Part shown: positions 12,536 through 25,944 of the stretch, in pieces
Position numbering within the stretch: position 1 is the stretch's first letter
Layout: every line of letters begins with the position of its first letter
Assembly (NCBI GenBank): GCA_947034885.2
Contig: OX344749.2
Span: 31,511,501 to 31,575,500, forward strand
Origin: Thuidium tamariscinum
Taxonomy: Eukaryota; Streptophyta; Bryopsida; Hypnales; Thuidiaceae
Direction of reading: 5' to 3'
Length of the DNA: 64,000 bases
Translations under genes and position numbers: made by a program
The notes under the pieces: generated by a model
The model's input: only the letters and a program-made list of their open reading frames with translations
Databases searched by the model: none
Told to the model about the DNA's origin: nothing

Positions 12536-14091
12536 TATAGCATATTAGATTGTATTCAACTATCAATCCTATATTTTTATTACTTGAAAGTATAAATTTT
12601 GTAGCATTGAAAGAAATTTCAATTTGGTACACGAAATATTGTATTTATTATTAATTTAGTAGCAAAAATTGAAAATAAAGAAGTAAAATTTTTTAAATAC
12701 ACAAATTATTTGGAATTTTTACAAGTGATACAAGTAGATGTAGGAATTAGTGTGAAAAAATTTCTATTAGTTAAATATTTATTTCTTACACTCGAAACAA
12801 ACACAACAAGGACCTTGAAGTCTAATTAAGCTATCAAATGAAATTTATCCTTCTCTTTAAATTGGTGTATAAAATTTTGATATTTTTGACAAGTGGAAAA
12901 ATATAATTTATATTTCTTTTTCAAAAATTTCGATGGAAAAATAAAAGTTTTGTAGATTTTCAAAGGTAAATCTAGAAAGAAAATTATATCAATTATTATT
13001 TATATTGGAATAATCTGAATTTTTTTTTGTATATGAAGGTTAGAATGAAAATTTAAATTGAAAATACATTTCAAAAAGAAAAAATATGAATGAAAAATAC
13101 CACATGTTCACTTATGCTTCTTGGATTTTATCACATTGAATTTGCAATTGCAATACTAATTCTTTCAATTTTTGGATTTTTTTCAAAATTTTAAGATGTC
13201 AAAATAGAAAGAAAACTTCCTAAGCTTCATTTTCCTAGTTTAAATCAAATACCAAAAATGATTATATTGAAAGTTACAATAAAGGTTGACCAAGATCCAT
13301 CCACTTTTTGGATGTGTAAACCTTTAAGAGTTAATTCTTTAAGAACATTGCAAGCTCCATCATGCATTTTGAAAGTCAAAACCTAAATTTTTACATAGTT
13401 CTTGATTTTAATTTCCTTAAAGGTCAAATAAGAAATTGCAATTCTAACAATGTATTTTTTACTCCATTTGAATTTCCTTCAAAATTATTAAAATAGTAAT
13501 TTTTGTAGCACTTTGAAGAAAGCATCTTGAAAGCTCAAAGTACATCACTTTTGAACTTTTTCTATTGCATTTTTCTTGGTGTGAGCTTTAAGAGTACATC
13601 AATTACACTATGATGTTTGTTACTATTATTTGCATTTTTAAAAAATTTATATTATTTTAGGCATTTTTGTAATTACTATGCAATTCATAAGAAGGGAACC
13701 TGCTTTCTATTATATAGATCATAATGTCATTATAGAAAAAAGACATTGAAAGTATTTATTTGAAATATTTTGATTTCAATCCTAAAAGTTTAGAACACTC
13801 AAAATTCTTAGATTTTTAAAATTTTATAATAAGATAATTTTATAAAATTTGGGGAGCAATCAACCCCAAAGTTTATTTAAATTATTAGATTCTTATTTTT
13901 TTAATTGTTTTCTAAGAAGATCCTTTAAATAATATCACTTATCGTACTTCATTATTGTATTCATTGTATTCAACCGAGTATTCAACTAATAGTTCTTAAG
14001 GATTTGTGTATGATTAATATTCATGACCATTCACCATCTAATCAATTGAATGGAACATTCTATCAATAGACATTCAAGTCACCTATATGTA
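12536..14091. other. AT-rich intergenic DNA, nothing recognised
   Basis: Extremely AT-rich. No usable open frame, no recognisable repeat ends and no RNA gene seen. Confidence 0.5.
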
Positions 14092-14777
14092 GGTGATTGC
14101 ATGAAATACTTGTATTACTTATTGCATTTTGGAATTTTTTAGGAGTAATAGTTTAAAATTATGAAACTAATTTCTTAAGAAAATTTAAAATATGACCAAT
14201 GTATGTACCTTCAAAGTGAAAGTAACCACCAAAAGAAATTCATAAAAAAAACTCTTTAAATATGAGAAGTAGAAAAGTACCCAAATCAATATTTTAATTA
14301 GTAAAAAATTAAAAAAATTAGCCATTTGTAGCAATTTTATGGAGATTAACTTTCATCAAAAAAAAACCAAAGTGACTTTTTACATATTTTGAAACGTAAG
14401 CAAAAAGAGGTTCATTTTGTGGACTTGTATACCATGTAAAATTCAGTACTTCTAGAAATCCTTCATAGAGTGCCTACAAATCTTCTAGAAGACCATCTCT
14501 TCTAAATTTTAACTTTAAATTCATTTATTTGGCTCTTCAATAATACTAAGAAATCCAAATTGGCAAGTGTAACATAAAATTGGAGGCTATTTTTAAATGA
14601 TAAATTTTTAGAATTTTAATTGAATTTTTAAAATCTATATAAAATGTATAATGGTCATAAGTACCTTCTTCAAAAAAATTCAAGTCATTTAGAGCCAAAA
14701 TGCAAAAGTTATGGTCAAAAAAGAAATCAACATGGAAGGTGTGATACAAAATAGTACAAGTGTTTCTTGCAATCACC
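14092..14777. mobile_element. TIR element (GGTGATTGCAAGAAAC family), unit A
   Basis: 686 bp. The left end reads GGTGATTGCATGAAATACTT. The right end in reverse reads GGTGATTGCAAGAAACACTT. It is followed after 30 bp by a related element in the same orientation (14808-15503), the two aligning along their length at a period of about 716 bp. No coding capacity. Confidence 0.7.
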
Positions 14778-14807
14778 CATATTGCAAGGATTAACTCATT
14801 GATTAGA

Positions 14808-15503
14808 GGTGACTACAAGAAACACTTAAACTATTTGCTGTATTTTACAATATTTATTTATGATTTTTTTTAGTACTTTAAAATTAGAAAATATATTTTA
14901 TTTATTTTTTAAATATAGCCATTATATTCACCTATAAGGTGAAGATAACCACCAAAGGAGAATCAGAGAAAAATTCTCTAAATAGAAAAACTTGAAAAGT
15001 TTTAAGTCTCAAAAAAATAGATACTTCAATTTTTTAATTAATTAAAAAAAATCCTTTTATAGTGACTTTATAGAGATGTTATTTACCAAAAACCCACCGA
15101 AATAATGTTTCACATGTTTCAAATAAAAAAATAAAAAAGAGGCTCTTTTTGTAAACTTCTATATAACATATAATCACCTATTATTTAGAATCCCTTAAAG
15201 AGTTGCTAAAAGTCTACTACTATTCTACAAGACCTTTTTTTCCAAATTTTATCTCCAAATTCATTTTTTTGGATACTACTTTGTTAAAAAAAAATTAACA
15301 AGTGTGACGGAAATTAGGGGCTATTTTTGTCCAATAAAGTATTTTTAAATTTCCAAAAATTAGAGAAGGTGGACAATATTCATAAGTATATTGCTTATGA
15401 ATTATGAGTCATTTGGAGCCAAAATGCAAAACTTTGTGCCAAAAAACAAATCAATTAGAATTGTGTAATAGGAAATATTGTACAAGTATCTTTTGCAATC
15501 ACC
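14808..15503. mobile_element. TIR element (GGTGATTGCAAGAAAC family), unit B
   Basis: 696 bp. The left end reads GGTGACTACAAGAAACACTT. The right end in reverse reads GGTGATTGCAAAAGATACTT. Shared landmarks with unit A include ATAACCACCAAA/GTAACCACCAAA near the left and CATTT.GAGCCAAAATGCAAAA near the right. It is either a tandem duplication of one element or a second insertion beside the first. Confidence 0.7.
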
Positions 15504-17001
15504 TTTATCTATACAAAGCTAAAATTGGACAATATTAATATTATGGACACTAGTATAAAACGTTGCAAAACAATTGATCATATTGTCATTTTTACAAAAT
15601 TTGCTATGCATCAAAAGTGCTTGAAACTGTATTGTGAAATAGTAGAATTAGATTTTTATAAAAAATTCCTACTTTCAAGTTTTTGATGGTTTCTATGTAA
15701 TATGAAGTGAAGCACATACTAGTAGACATGGTCTTTCCTAAAGAAGATATTGAAATTTATTAGAAATCTCAACCCTATGTCTTTTCATAAAAAACTTTAT
15801 AATAATGTTATCATAAATTTTCAAAATTTGAAGTATGTAGCTTAAGTATTTTTCTCTTCTTAACCCACTACCCCCTATGCATTATACAAGAGTTGCCACC
15901 TTGGGGTCCGGAAGTCGATAGAACTGACTTTGTTAAAGTAAGACAACAAAAATACAATCTTTTATTGGTATAGGCATGTAGGATAGGTGTAAGAAAGACC
16001 AATTGTTTTTTTTATAGAATTTTGCCAAAACTATAATTTTTACACTTAGAAATGGAGGTACTATGAGTATTTCAAAATAAAACAATCTCTATCATTAATT
16101 TGAAAAATTGACATCATAAAGTACCATTGCAAGTATTATAGCTATTTGAAAGTGCTAAAACAATACTATGTGGACAAAAAAAGTCAATTTATCATAAAAT
16201 ATAGTTACAATTAGATATAAATTAATATTTTTTTAAATTAATAAATGACATTTTATAAGGACTTGATAGTGATCAAATTTCACAAAAGAAATGAAGTTGA
16301 ATTAAACCATCTTCAATGTTTAGAGGTGTACTTGCAAGGGAATCCTATTTGCATGGATATAGAAGCTATAAAATAATGTGTTTTTATATTTCCCTTAGTA
16401 GGTATATCTCTCCTTTCCATAGGAATTGATCACAAAATTTTTAGCTCTAGATCATTAATTTTGGGTACTCCCTAATACTAAAAATCCCTAAACCTCAAAG
16501 TGAGACAAATTAATTAAATTAAATTTTAAATATAAAATAATTTTTTTAAACTTCCAAAAAAAAGATATATGATTACAATCAAATTAGCCATCTTCAATAA
16601 AATTTCGAGTACATCAACTCAATACTTCAAAAGTTTTTGTGGAAAACAACTCTGTCATTCTAAATGTGACAAAAAAAAGTATCATCCTTTCTTGCATTCA
16701 CCTTGCAAGAAAGTTTTGAAATCAATTTCTATGGTTTAAAGTCTAAAACTTTGAATACTAGCCCTAGGAACCAAACATTCAAATTTCAAACAAAATGTTA
16801 AGAATCAAAAGATGCCAGCCTATAATCAATGTAGTCACTCAAAAATGATTTGAATTTTGGACTAGGCACTAGTAGGCACATTCTAACCATTCTTCACTTC
16901 TATCATGATCTAAAGATACATCCATTAGCCACTTAGCCATTAGGTCTCATTAGCCATTAGGTCTCAGAGTCTTTGTAGGGTTAATTAAAGAAACATGTCC
17001 T
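15504..17001. other. AT-rich DNA with a partial fold-back-element copy at about 16255-16510
   Basis: 16255-16510 is related to the arms of 689-1746 (GGACTTGAT.GTGAT, CTTGCAAGGGAA, CATGGATAT). The part 16330-16510 is inverted relative to 2944-3090. A short duplication of CATTAGGTCTCA lies at about 16937-16970. No gene seen. Confidence 0.45.
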
Positions 17002-17388
17002 GAGGGAAAAACACCCATTTCCGTCCCTGTATCTATTCTTGGACTCTAGAGTATCACTAAATCTATCTATAAGTGTTCATTAAAGTATTTGACAAATGTT
17101 TAATTATAATTTGTTGACGCAGTTGTAAAACACATGTATAATTTTCATTCATTGACAACTGATTTCAAAGAGTTCAGTTTAGAGTACACCTATAGGACAG
17201 TTCTAGTGGTCTAGGGAGCCAACACTTTGAAAATTTATAGAAATTACATATAGATTCCGAAAATTTTAATTTTTTTTGGAATATTCATGATTTTCACTCG
17301 TTAATACTAGAAAAATATCATTTTTAGAAAAAGATGCCTCCAACTATGCTGAATTCCTTATTTGGACGGTTTTGGGTGTTTCCACTGT
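17002..17388 (-). mobile_element. MITE, GGTAGAARCACCC family, copy 2 (inverted to copy 1)
   Basis: It begins TGAGGGAAAAACACCCATTT and ends GGTTTTGGGTGTTTCCACTG. It is the reverse complement of 11428-11820 with moderate divergence, sharing for example CCTATAGGAC and CTAGGGAGCCAAC. Together the two copies form inverted flanks of about 390 bp around 5.2 kb of AT-rich DNA. Confidence 0.75.
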
Positions 17389-19444
17389 ATAGCACACAAT
17401 TTTCCATCCGTCTAAGTTTTCAATTTTTGGTTTCAAATTTATTGAAAACTATTCATTAGTGCAGCAGTAGATCATTTCACCCATTGGGCAAGCCCTTCGA
17501 TCCCAACGTAACATTTCTTATGGCACAAGTGCAATTACTCGTCAAGTTTATGAGTATCAGAAACTCCATATCAGAATCGTGTTTACGGCACAAGTGCAAC
17601 TAATGTGGGCTACAGTGGAATTTACATCGTGTTTCAAATAACCCAGAGGGACTGTTTAAAAAAATTCCCAACAGTCAAATTTCAATTGCATCAAGGACTA
17701 AATTGATCAAACCCAATTCCATTATTCACGTAAGCAACGAAACTTCTAAATTAAAATTACTTTCGGTAGTGAGAATTGCAGGTTTTTTGGAGCGATCTTC
17801 TCTTCTAATTAGCCACTCAACAGATCGATTTGAGATTTCGAACATATACTAAATACTGTCTCTCATCTTACTTACTCTTCTAGCCTTCAAAAACAGAAAC
17901 AAAAATTGTAGGTATTCATCTATCAACGTGTCAATTCGGTGCAAGAAACATACCAGAAATATCGATCCAAGCGAAAGCGGGTTTCTAAGTGACAGACACT
18001 CCAGGGTATGACCAACAGCGGCGGTTTTAAACTCGAGACTCCCACAGTTGAGAAGGCGGAGAATTTGAGATGGCCCGGTCGAGGAGTATTGGATGTTGCA
18101 CTTAGAGTCGTTGACAACAGGCTTGTTATTGAAGCTCCAATACATGTACGAGGAACAGGGTGCGTGATAAATCTTTGGGAAGAGTCTCCATTCTTTTCAA
18201 AGGCCAGTCTTCTGCCGCAACCGGAGCTTTCGGTGGAAGACTGGTTTCTTGTGGGGCGGGACCGAAAATGAATCCGCACGAGTTGCTAGTGAAAGCTTGC
18301 ATCAAGTTAAGGCTGCCGTGCATTCGCCTTCAATTCCCTCTTGAAAGCTTGTCAAGGGAGACTTCGAAAAAGAAAACCATGAAACCATTGTGCCGAAGAA
18401 GCATGGTAGACCACAACTCAGAGGAAAAACACCTCCTTCGCATGAGGTGAGACTTTCGTCCTCAGAACCTTGGTTGGCCTTGTGTTTTTTTCAGCAGTTG
18501 TGAAGAGATTAAATTTGGATTTTTGTGAGTTTGAGTAATTATTTTTTACAATCAATACATGCTTTTAAATGCTTTTTTCTTAAATCTGGTGATATAAAAA
18601 CATTCCTCACTTAAATTGTACTTCATGCAGTACAATCAATCAGAATGATCGTTTTAATTTCAAGCAACGTTAGTCGGTTAGTCCTCGAAGGTTGGCCCTG
18701 TGAGGACAGAGAAGCCCAAATTCGGCTGTGTTTTCTTAGCAGTGTTGAAGAGTTTATATGGGGTTTTTAATTCGTTTGAAGATTATTTTTTTGAACTGAA
18801 CACATGCAATGTCCTTTCCTTATTCCAACGATACTCAGCTCCTTCGTACTTGACTGTATTTCACTTTCGACTGTACGATCAATCGAAGAGGTCATTACAA
18901 AAAAGATAAATCCTTCGTTCTGAAAGTGTTTATTCAGATTCAAGAGAATGGATTTATTGTTTTTGTAACAGAACCCTATATAAAATCAGAAACTAATGAA
19001 CATGGCTTCAATTGAACTCAATAATGTGGACATATCATTAACAAAATTTTACACAAATAAACAGATGAAAGTCATCCGTTCTTTTCAGTACACAAGAACT
19101 GCTTGCGCACTCATTCCTGAAGGCACTCTGAATCTTCCAGGGTTAAAACAATTCCACAAGGGACACACACTCCGTAATCCCCTGGAATCTGCAGAACACT
19201 TCAACCCTTACAATTCATAATTTTTGTCTTTTCTGTACCAATCGATGAATCAGTTTCTAATTAATCTATTTACATCTGACATCTGTCAGCTGAGTGCACC
19301 ACTAAATATGAAGCAGGATAACGCAAAGCTCCTGATCGCATCAGCACACGGTGGCCGGTCAGAAATGATTCAGCTGTAAGTTGGAACACACCTCTTTCAA
19401 ATTTTACACCAAATTTAGTTGGAGTGTAATAAGAATCAGGAACT
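17389..19444. other. Unassigned region; possible gene remnant at about 17850-18440
   Basis: 17850-18440 is GC-richer and has overlapping open frames of 60-118 codons on the minus strand and 87-96 codons on the plus strand. I recognise no family, and no exon chain with convincing splice sites could be built. The remainder is AT-rich; the part nearest 19444 is probably 3' flank of the hydrolase gene. Confidence 0.3.
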
Positions 19445-22139
19445 TCAGTCTTCGGACGTCCGTTGTGCTCGTAGCTTCAACCAGGAGCTGATATCTTCAA
19501 GGATGATGGCAACATTCTCGTCGGGTTCTCCTTGGATGAGCGAGTGCAGCATCCCCTCATAAATTCGAATGGTCTTGTCTTCCGACTTGGCACTGTCGTA
19601 CAAGAAACTGCTGACGGCAGGCTCCGTTACAACATCGGCATCCCCGTGGAGAACCAGGAAGGGAAGATTGACGTCCTTGAGCCTCTCTTCCAAGCTCGCT
19701 GTCACTCGCAGTAATTCAATCACTGTTCCCAGTCTTGGTTTTCCTGCATACCTGCAAAATTACGGAAAAAAACACCCATCGACATTAACTGACAGGACGG
19801 AGACCTACCTTCAAGGTATTCAACGAAAAAATAATCCAATTTTAGGACTAATAGGAGCATTCTTCATTTCTACAGTAACCTTGAAAGTTAATTGTGACCA
19901 CTATTTGACTTCAACGTCCTTTATTGGGTTCACATAGAGAATTCTAAGACCATTAGAGGCCTAATCGCATCTACTGTATTGACCCCTTAAACTGACAACA
20001 GCACATTTATGCATACACTCAGTTGGTCATCAACTAATAGGGGGTATGTATGGCCAGAAAAAATGTCTACGACCAACTAATCTTTGAATGGGATTGTCTA
20101 TTGGCACTTCTAATGGTCTACAACCTTCCACTTTGACAATGTATGAGATTTCCCTACATGGTGATAAACAGCTAGTCTCAACAAGTTTGCCTCTTATATC
20201 CAAAGTGATCTCTCCACAGTTCCCCATCTCCCAAGAATCACATTACCACATACTTTGAAAATGCTTAAAGTGATGCACATAATATCCTCAACCTTGTAAA
20301 ATAAATAAGGTTACAGAGAGAAATCAGAATTTCAAGGCATTACAGAACGTTCAGGCAAAGGCAAGCCCAAAATTGCTGCTCAGCTACCATATGTTGCTCT
20401 TTGTTACCATTCAACAAATCAAAAGCATTGCTCTTACGCTGAAGAGACGCCCCAATCAAACTAGCATCCCACTAGCCTAGCGCTTTCCGTTTTTCTGTGA
20501 ATGGAATAGGAAAAAAATCTAACCCCAACCCCAACGCTGTACGCAACGCTGAGGCACCGACTGATCCAAGGACTATAACACGTTAAGGGCCCTTTAACGA
20601 GTGACTCTGAAGTAGGAGTTCAAAACAATGATTGAAATTCTCTAAACATTTGAAAGACGCCAAAATTTTAAAAATCAGAACATCTATTTAAGGTGAAATT
20701 TTGAGTATAAATCATCCCAAAAGATAAAGCAGAAAGTTTCTCGCTGCCAAATCAAAACCTCAATCACAAGCAGAACCTATTGCAATAAAAATATTCAACA
20801 TCAACCAAAAAGAAGAAGCAGGAGACGCTAAAAATGTTAGAAACCTGATCCCGTTTCCTACTGACTAACCCCTGTTACCAACAGCACCTCATCTCGTGTA
20901 CTACACTCAGATGGTCTTCAATTAGCACGTTGAAAGTGAGCATAACTTGGCTAATGTCTATGGCCACTGGTCTATGAATGAAAATAAGGTTGTCTCCTAT
21001 CTCTTCAATAGTGGTCACAACCTCCCACTTTGAACGATTGCACAAGGAAGCATCAAACAAGGTGTGATGAACAAATTTGATCTCAAGAGAGTTTGGTCCT
21101 TGTAACCACAATGATCTCTCCAGAGAGCTCAATACTGATCTCCGAATGATTTCCCACTCCTATATACTGTTTAAGGTGCTTAAATTGACGCTAACAGTAT
21201 CCCCTACCCTCAGTTTTTAGTAGCGATTCCTAAACTACGTCAAGAAGTTCTCATAATAATTGAAAGACGTACCAAAATTCAAAGACAAGAACACCTGTTA
21301 AAGATGAATTTGAGTGTAAAATCAGCCCAAAAGGAAAAGCAGCAGTTTCGACCTAATACAATTCTGCCTATCCCATAACCTCCACCACAACCTATGTTGA
21401 TAAAAACATTTGAACATCAAGATATAAAACAAGGAAGAGACATCAACTTCCAAAAAAATGCAAGCATTGCGTACCTTCTTGGATTGTTCTTGGCAAGCAG
21501 TCTCTTCGCCGGGTCTTTCACCGACTTGTCCACCAGGTCCGCGGTCGGCACAATAGGCAAAGTGGGCGCCCATCTTGCCAGCAGCCTCAACACATGCTCC
21601 ACAGGCCACGGCGGCACCATCTTCTCCGAAATTTTACACATGGGCGCCATGAGAATGGCCCCATCATACCCTCCCGGATTCTCAAAATGCAGCAACAAAC
21701 ACAAGGCGCCTCCAAGCGACTCCCCATACAAAAAACAGGGGAGCCTCTTGTACTCATCCCTACTCTTGACAATATTAAACCAATAGGCTAAATCTTCCAC
21801 GACGTGAGTCGCACTCGGGACGTACCCCAACAAACCCTCCGAAATGCCGTGGCCGTACAAGTCCATGGCGAAGGCGCCGTAGCCCATTTCTGTAAACAAA
21901 ATCGCGGTTCGCTGAAACACCCAGCTAGAGTCGTTGCCATAGCCGTGAACCATCAGGATGACCGCCTTGGGATTCGCGGGGACCCAGGATTGAGTGAAAA
22001 GCTTCACTCCTCGTGGAGATTTGATAAACTCAGACTGGTGTGTGATGTGTTTGGATGCATAATACTCCGCCTCGGGTGTAGAACCCCATGGAAAAGGGGG
22101 AGTCTCGACTGCCATGGCTCCATTCACAACCGAACTCAT
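19445..22139 (-). CDS. Monoglyceride-lipase-like alpha/beta hydrolase, 2 exons, 323 aa
   Basis: Serine hydrolase of the plant monoacylglycerol lipase/lysophospholipase-like group, which also includes caffeoyl-shikimate esterase; the exact substrate cannot be told. Exons (minus): 22139-21475 and 19751-19445, joined across a 1.7-kb GT-AG intron that splits an arginine codon. Visible features are the oxyanion-side HGYG at 65-68, the nucleophile elbow GESLG with Ser141, Asp261 in HGDADVVTEP, and His291 in GMLHSL followed by GEPDEN. All catalytic positions are present and the length is normal. No signal peptide is evident, so cytosolic or membrane-associated action is likely. The first in-frame ATG is at 22139; the open frame upstream begins only with GTG. 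The intron carries two copies of a 320-350-bp repeat. Confidence 0.93.
19981..20297. repeat. Dispersed ~320-bp repeat, intronic copy B
   Basis: Related to 20861-21213, 54913-55229 and, in part, 61312-61570. Shared words include ACTCAGTTGGTCATCAA and CCAAAGTGATCTCTCCACAG. It sits inside the hydrolase intron. It is probably a solo LTR or a short non-autonomous element, and the most diverged of the copies at its left end. Confidence 0.6.
20861..21213. repeat. Dispersed ~350-bp repeat, intronic copy A
   Basis: Best-preserved copy. Read on the minus strand it starts TGAGGGTAGGGGATACTGTT and ends GGTAACAGGGGTTAGTCAG. The end resembles an LTR border followed by a primer-binding-site-like TTGGTAACAG sequence. 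It lies in the same hydrolase intron as copy B, in the same orientation. A solo-LTR origin is inference. Confidence 0.6.
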
Positions 22140-22187
22140 CACTACGCCCTGCTTGGCAACCACAACATGGGAAATCGTCTTCGCTCC

Positions 22188-22695
22188 CTACGAGGTCAAG
22201 CCAACAAAATTCAAAATTTCAAAACTGCCAAAAGAATCTTGGGGATTTACTTCATAGATAATCCTATTCAGTAATTCCTAGACGAACGCTTTTTTTTCTT
22301 ACATCTCCCTTGGCCCCGTAACCAGAACTCTAATACAAAATTCTGGATCTATCTTACTTACAGTTCTACCTACGAGGTCAAGCCAACAAATTTCAAACTC
22401 CAAAGCGTCAAAACTGCCAAAAAATCTGGGGTACTAATTCATAGATGGTCCCTGGGATTTTAAAAAGCTGCCTTGGCCCAGTTACCAGAACTCCACTACA
22501 AAACTCTGGCTCTACCTCACTCCCAGGTCTACCTACCTACGAGGTCGTGCCAACAAATTTCAAGACTTTCAGAATTTCAAAACTGCCAAAAGATCTGGGG
22601 TACTAACTCACAGAAGGTCCCTGGATTATTCACAGCTACCTTGGCCCTGTTTCCACAGCTTTAATTCAATACTTGGGCTCTATCTCACTCACAGG
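22188..22695. repeat. Three tandem units of about 160-180 bp upstream of the hydrolase
   Basis: Units begin CTACGAGGTC at 22188, 22370 and 22537. Each contains CCAACAAA.TTCAAA, AAAACTGCCAAAA.ATCT, CTTGGCCC and CTCTAT/CTCTAC near its end. The array starts about 50 bp upstream of the hydrolase ATG, so it covers the likely 5' UTR and promoter. Confidence 0.75.
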
Positions 22696-25600
22696 CCACT
22701 TCGGCCGAGAATTTATTGCTGCACAGGGAAGGAGATGAGAGCTCCACTGCGCTGCAACATCGTCATCTACAAAGTTGACAGACAGGCTTACAAGTGAGAT
22801 CGATTACTACAAAACTTAGGGGTTCACGAGGGCAATGCAAGAACAAAATGTACTAACCTGTCTGGAGCAACGAGCTGCGATGGAACTGAGGCTGTGGTCG
22901 CAAATGAGCGCAGCCTGGTATTGGAGGACAAGGCAGAGTACCTGGCCAGCGAGATCTAACGTTACACGTAGATGCAACCGAAATTTAAAATATAGATTTT
23001 CGGGGGATGCGTGCAGAGAAATCTAGATTGGAGACCAGAAGTGGTATCAGACCAATATCAGAGAAACAAGGACATTACGAAGCCAGAGAATATATGACTC
23101 TCAAGAAGTACCGTAATTGGCATACTTGAAGAGTCTGTTCATTCAAGGTCTTACAATTGACTTTCAGAAGTCAAGAGAAGTGGCGCAAAAGGTGAAAGTC
23201 ACCATAAGAACATCTCCATTTTGATCAATGTCCAAACATAAAAGTTATGCTACCTGAATTGATGGAAAAAAAAAAAATTTAATCACAAAAGATTGAGTTG
23301 TTGTTTTTTAAAAAGAAATTCAAAGATTTTTTTTTTTTTTTTTTTTTTCATACATTTGAAGTTTTGATTCATTCTATTTGGAATTGAGATGAAAGAATTA
23401 TAGACAATCTTGTTTTGGAGGCAATCTAGCTGGCATCTTCTTGAAAAAATAACTTGTAGACTCGGGGGACTATACCCGCTTACATTTGGTAACCATATTT
23501 GATAATGGGGTATTTTATGGGGGGAGGGGATATTTATCATCTTTCATTCTTTTTTCTTCTCCCTATTTGTAGAAAAAGCTACTAGCATGTATTTTTTAGC
23601 ATCCTATTTTTTTTGTAAATGGATAGGGAGACTAATTTTTGGCACCCTATTATTTATATATTTTAGAACTATAGAATATCAAGAGCAATGTAAACAAATT
23701 GCAAATGCAAGCATATGAATAACAAAGTTTTTCATAGCATTTGAACTAGCATTGGATACAACATGCAATACCAATAGCATACCATTGAAAGGGCCATTGG
23801 GAAGGAAACCAATGGCTTCAATATATCGTTGACAAGAAAACAAACTTTAGAATACATAACCAATGAGCTACAATGTACAATCTTATAGTAGTACACATTC
23901 CATAAAAAAAAGACTACATTGACATACAAGATAGCTCAAAATACAATAATTTAATATACGAGATGTGTTCACAAACACATGTATGAATGGCTCTAGCCTA
24001 AGTCCTAAACTCTAAATTTGTTGCAAATTCTTTAAACCAGCATGTTTCCCCATGCAAGTATGACCTTGAAAGCATTTCCTATCAATCTAAAGGCACTTAA
24101 TTCAAATTCAAGACAACAATTACAACCACCCTCCTAAACCATTTATCAACAAATTAAAGCTACTAAGCATCAAGTTCTCAAGGGATCCAATGTTTGGCAC
24201 CCTATTTTTTCTACTGTACCAAAAAAAATGAGATTTTTCCAATATCCTATTAAATATATAATTTTCTATAAGACATATTACCAATGCTATGGTAAATCTA
24301 TCAAAAACATAAATTTTTCCTTCAACAAATTAAATTCATCCTATTTTTTTATCTCATAACATTTTCTACACCAAGTTGAGGTTATAGAATTTATTTTTGA
24401 AAGCAATTCTTATAGTTTTTCAAAAAAGAAACTTATATAGGCTGAGTTTTCTTGCTATATCAATCTCACTATTGGGATTATTGTGTTTCAATTCCAACTA
24501 AGAGCTATAATTAACAATTTATTTTTTCCTTTGATTTTCAATCTACTTTAACAATTTTTTGATTATTGAAGATTAAGTGATTTTTTAGTGAATATTTTTT
24601 CTAAATCATCAACTAAATTCTTCAACATGAACGTGTAAGAAATCAAAATTACTAGTACAAAATTTTAAGTTAAGAAGATTCAAAGACAAAAAGTCTAGTT
24701 GAACAAGGTAACAAAAAATTTATTTTCTTCACTTTAAATGCAAATACTTTGCATTCTACATGGTCAACATTCCAAAAATTTCTTCTATGCATTTTTATAC
24801 TAGTATATTACAATATTCTATAGTTAGATATATATAAAGACTCTTTACAATAGAAATAGTAGTTTTGAGTGATTTTTGATGGAGACTAAGCTTCACGACT
24901 TTAGGTGTTAAAAGGTCCCAATTGATCAAATTGGCCCTAGAGGATGTGGATTCCCAACCCCTACATGCCACAACCACATGCAAATAATTTGAGTAAGGTA
25001 TAAGAGTTGATTGAATCAAATTGGGGGAGTTAGATTTGTCATTGGTCGGCTTTGATGTTGGCTCTATAAAAGGATGCCAATGGAACTTCGTCCAACATAT
25101 TGTTCAATAGAAATGGGAGCAATATTTGAATGTGCTATGAATGTAAAGAGACATTTGGGTGCATTCTTGAGTTGACATCTTTTCAAAAGAGGGCAAGCAA
25201 GGACCTTTACAAGGTCTATTTACAATGCAATAATAGAAGTGCTTTGAGAAAGTTTTATATGAACCACTATCTACAATTTTCTTGTAAAAATATTGGTAAA
25301 GATAGCCCAAATTGAGTTTTATTGAAAAGCATATTTTTTAACTGAAGCAAAAAATTAATATATTGTTAGTAAATGAAGGAAGATTCTAAATTATTAGATA
25401 ATGCATTAATGAGATACTCTATACAAAAGTTATTAAGGTTCAAAAGATATTTTGGTAGATGACCTATAGTCGAAAATTTAGGTTGTCTATATAAATATCT
25501 ATATTCAATATTTTTCCAAGTTCAAGTAAGTCATGCATGAACTTTCTTTTTGCACAATTAATCTGTTCATTTTGCATTCTAAATAGTGATATAAAACTTG

Positions 25601-25944
25601 GCCCCACTTGAATTATTAATATTTAGATGTAATATAGTCAGTCAACTTGATCACATTTGCTATATGATTAGTAAAATTAGAAATCCTTCATTTTTTAGTG
25701 AACATTTGCACCAAGAGTGAAGAAAATGGTGAAGAATAGATCTGCCCTCAAGGGCTTAAGAAGAGTTTTAACCTCAAAGTTTCAAGACCTTTTTTCATTT
25801 AAAAGCATTCAAAATTGTGATTTATATTGCAAAGAGCAAAAAAATATTGTATATCTAATTACAATATCTTACACTAGACTATTATAAAAGTGTGTAAAAG
25901 AAATTTCAAAAACTTTAACAACATAGATTGTAAGATATTTGTAT
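22696..25944. other. Intergenic, AT-rich beyond about 23100; no gene seen
   Basis: 22696-23060 is GC-richer promoter-side DNA without a convincing gene. Beyond that the DNA is AT-rich. 23326-23348 is a long T run. 23360-23460 resembles the interior of the TTAA family (GTTTTGATTCATTCTATTTG, GACAATCTTGTTTT, AAAAAATAACTTGTAG). About 25770-25944 is the left part of an older TTAA-family copy into which 25945-26874 inserted. Confidence 0.45.

Noticed and set aside
18008..18271. 87-codon plus-strand frame as a gene
   Set aside because: Longer frames overlap it on the minus strand, there is no domain on either strand, and no exon chain could be built.
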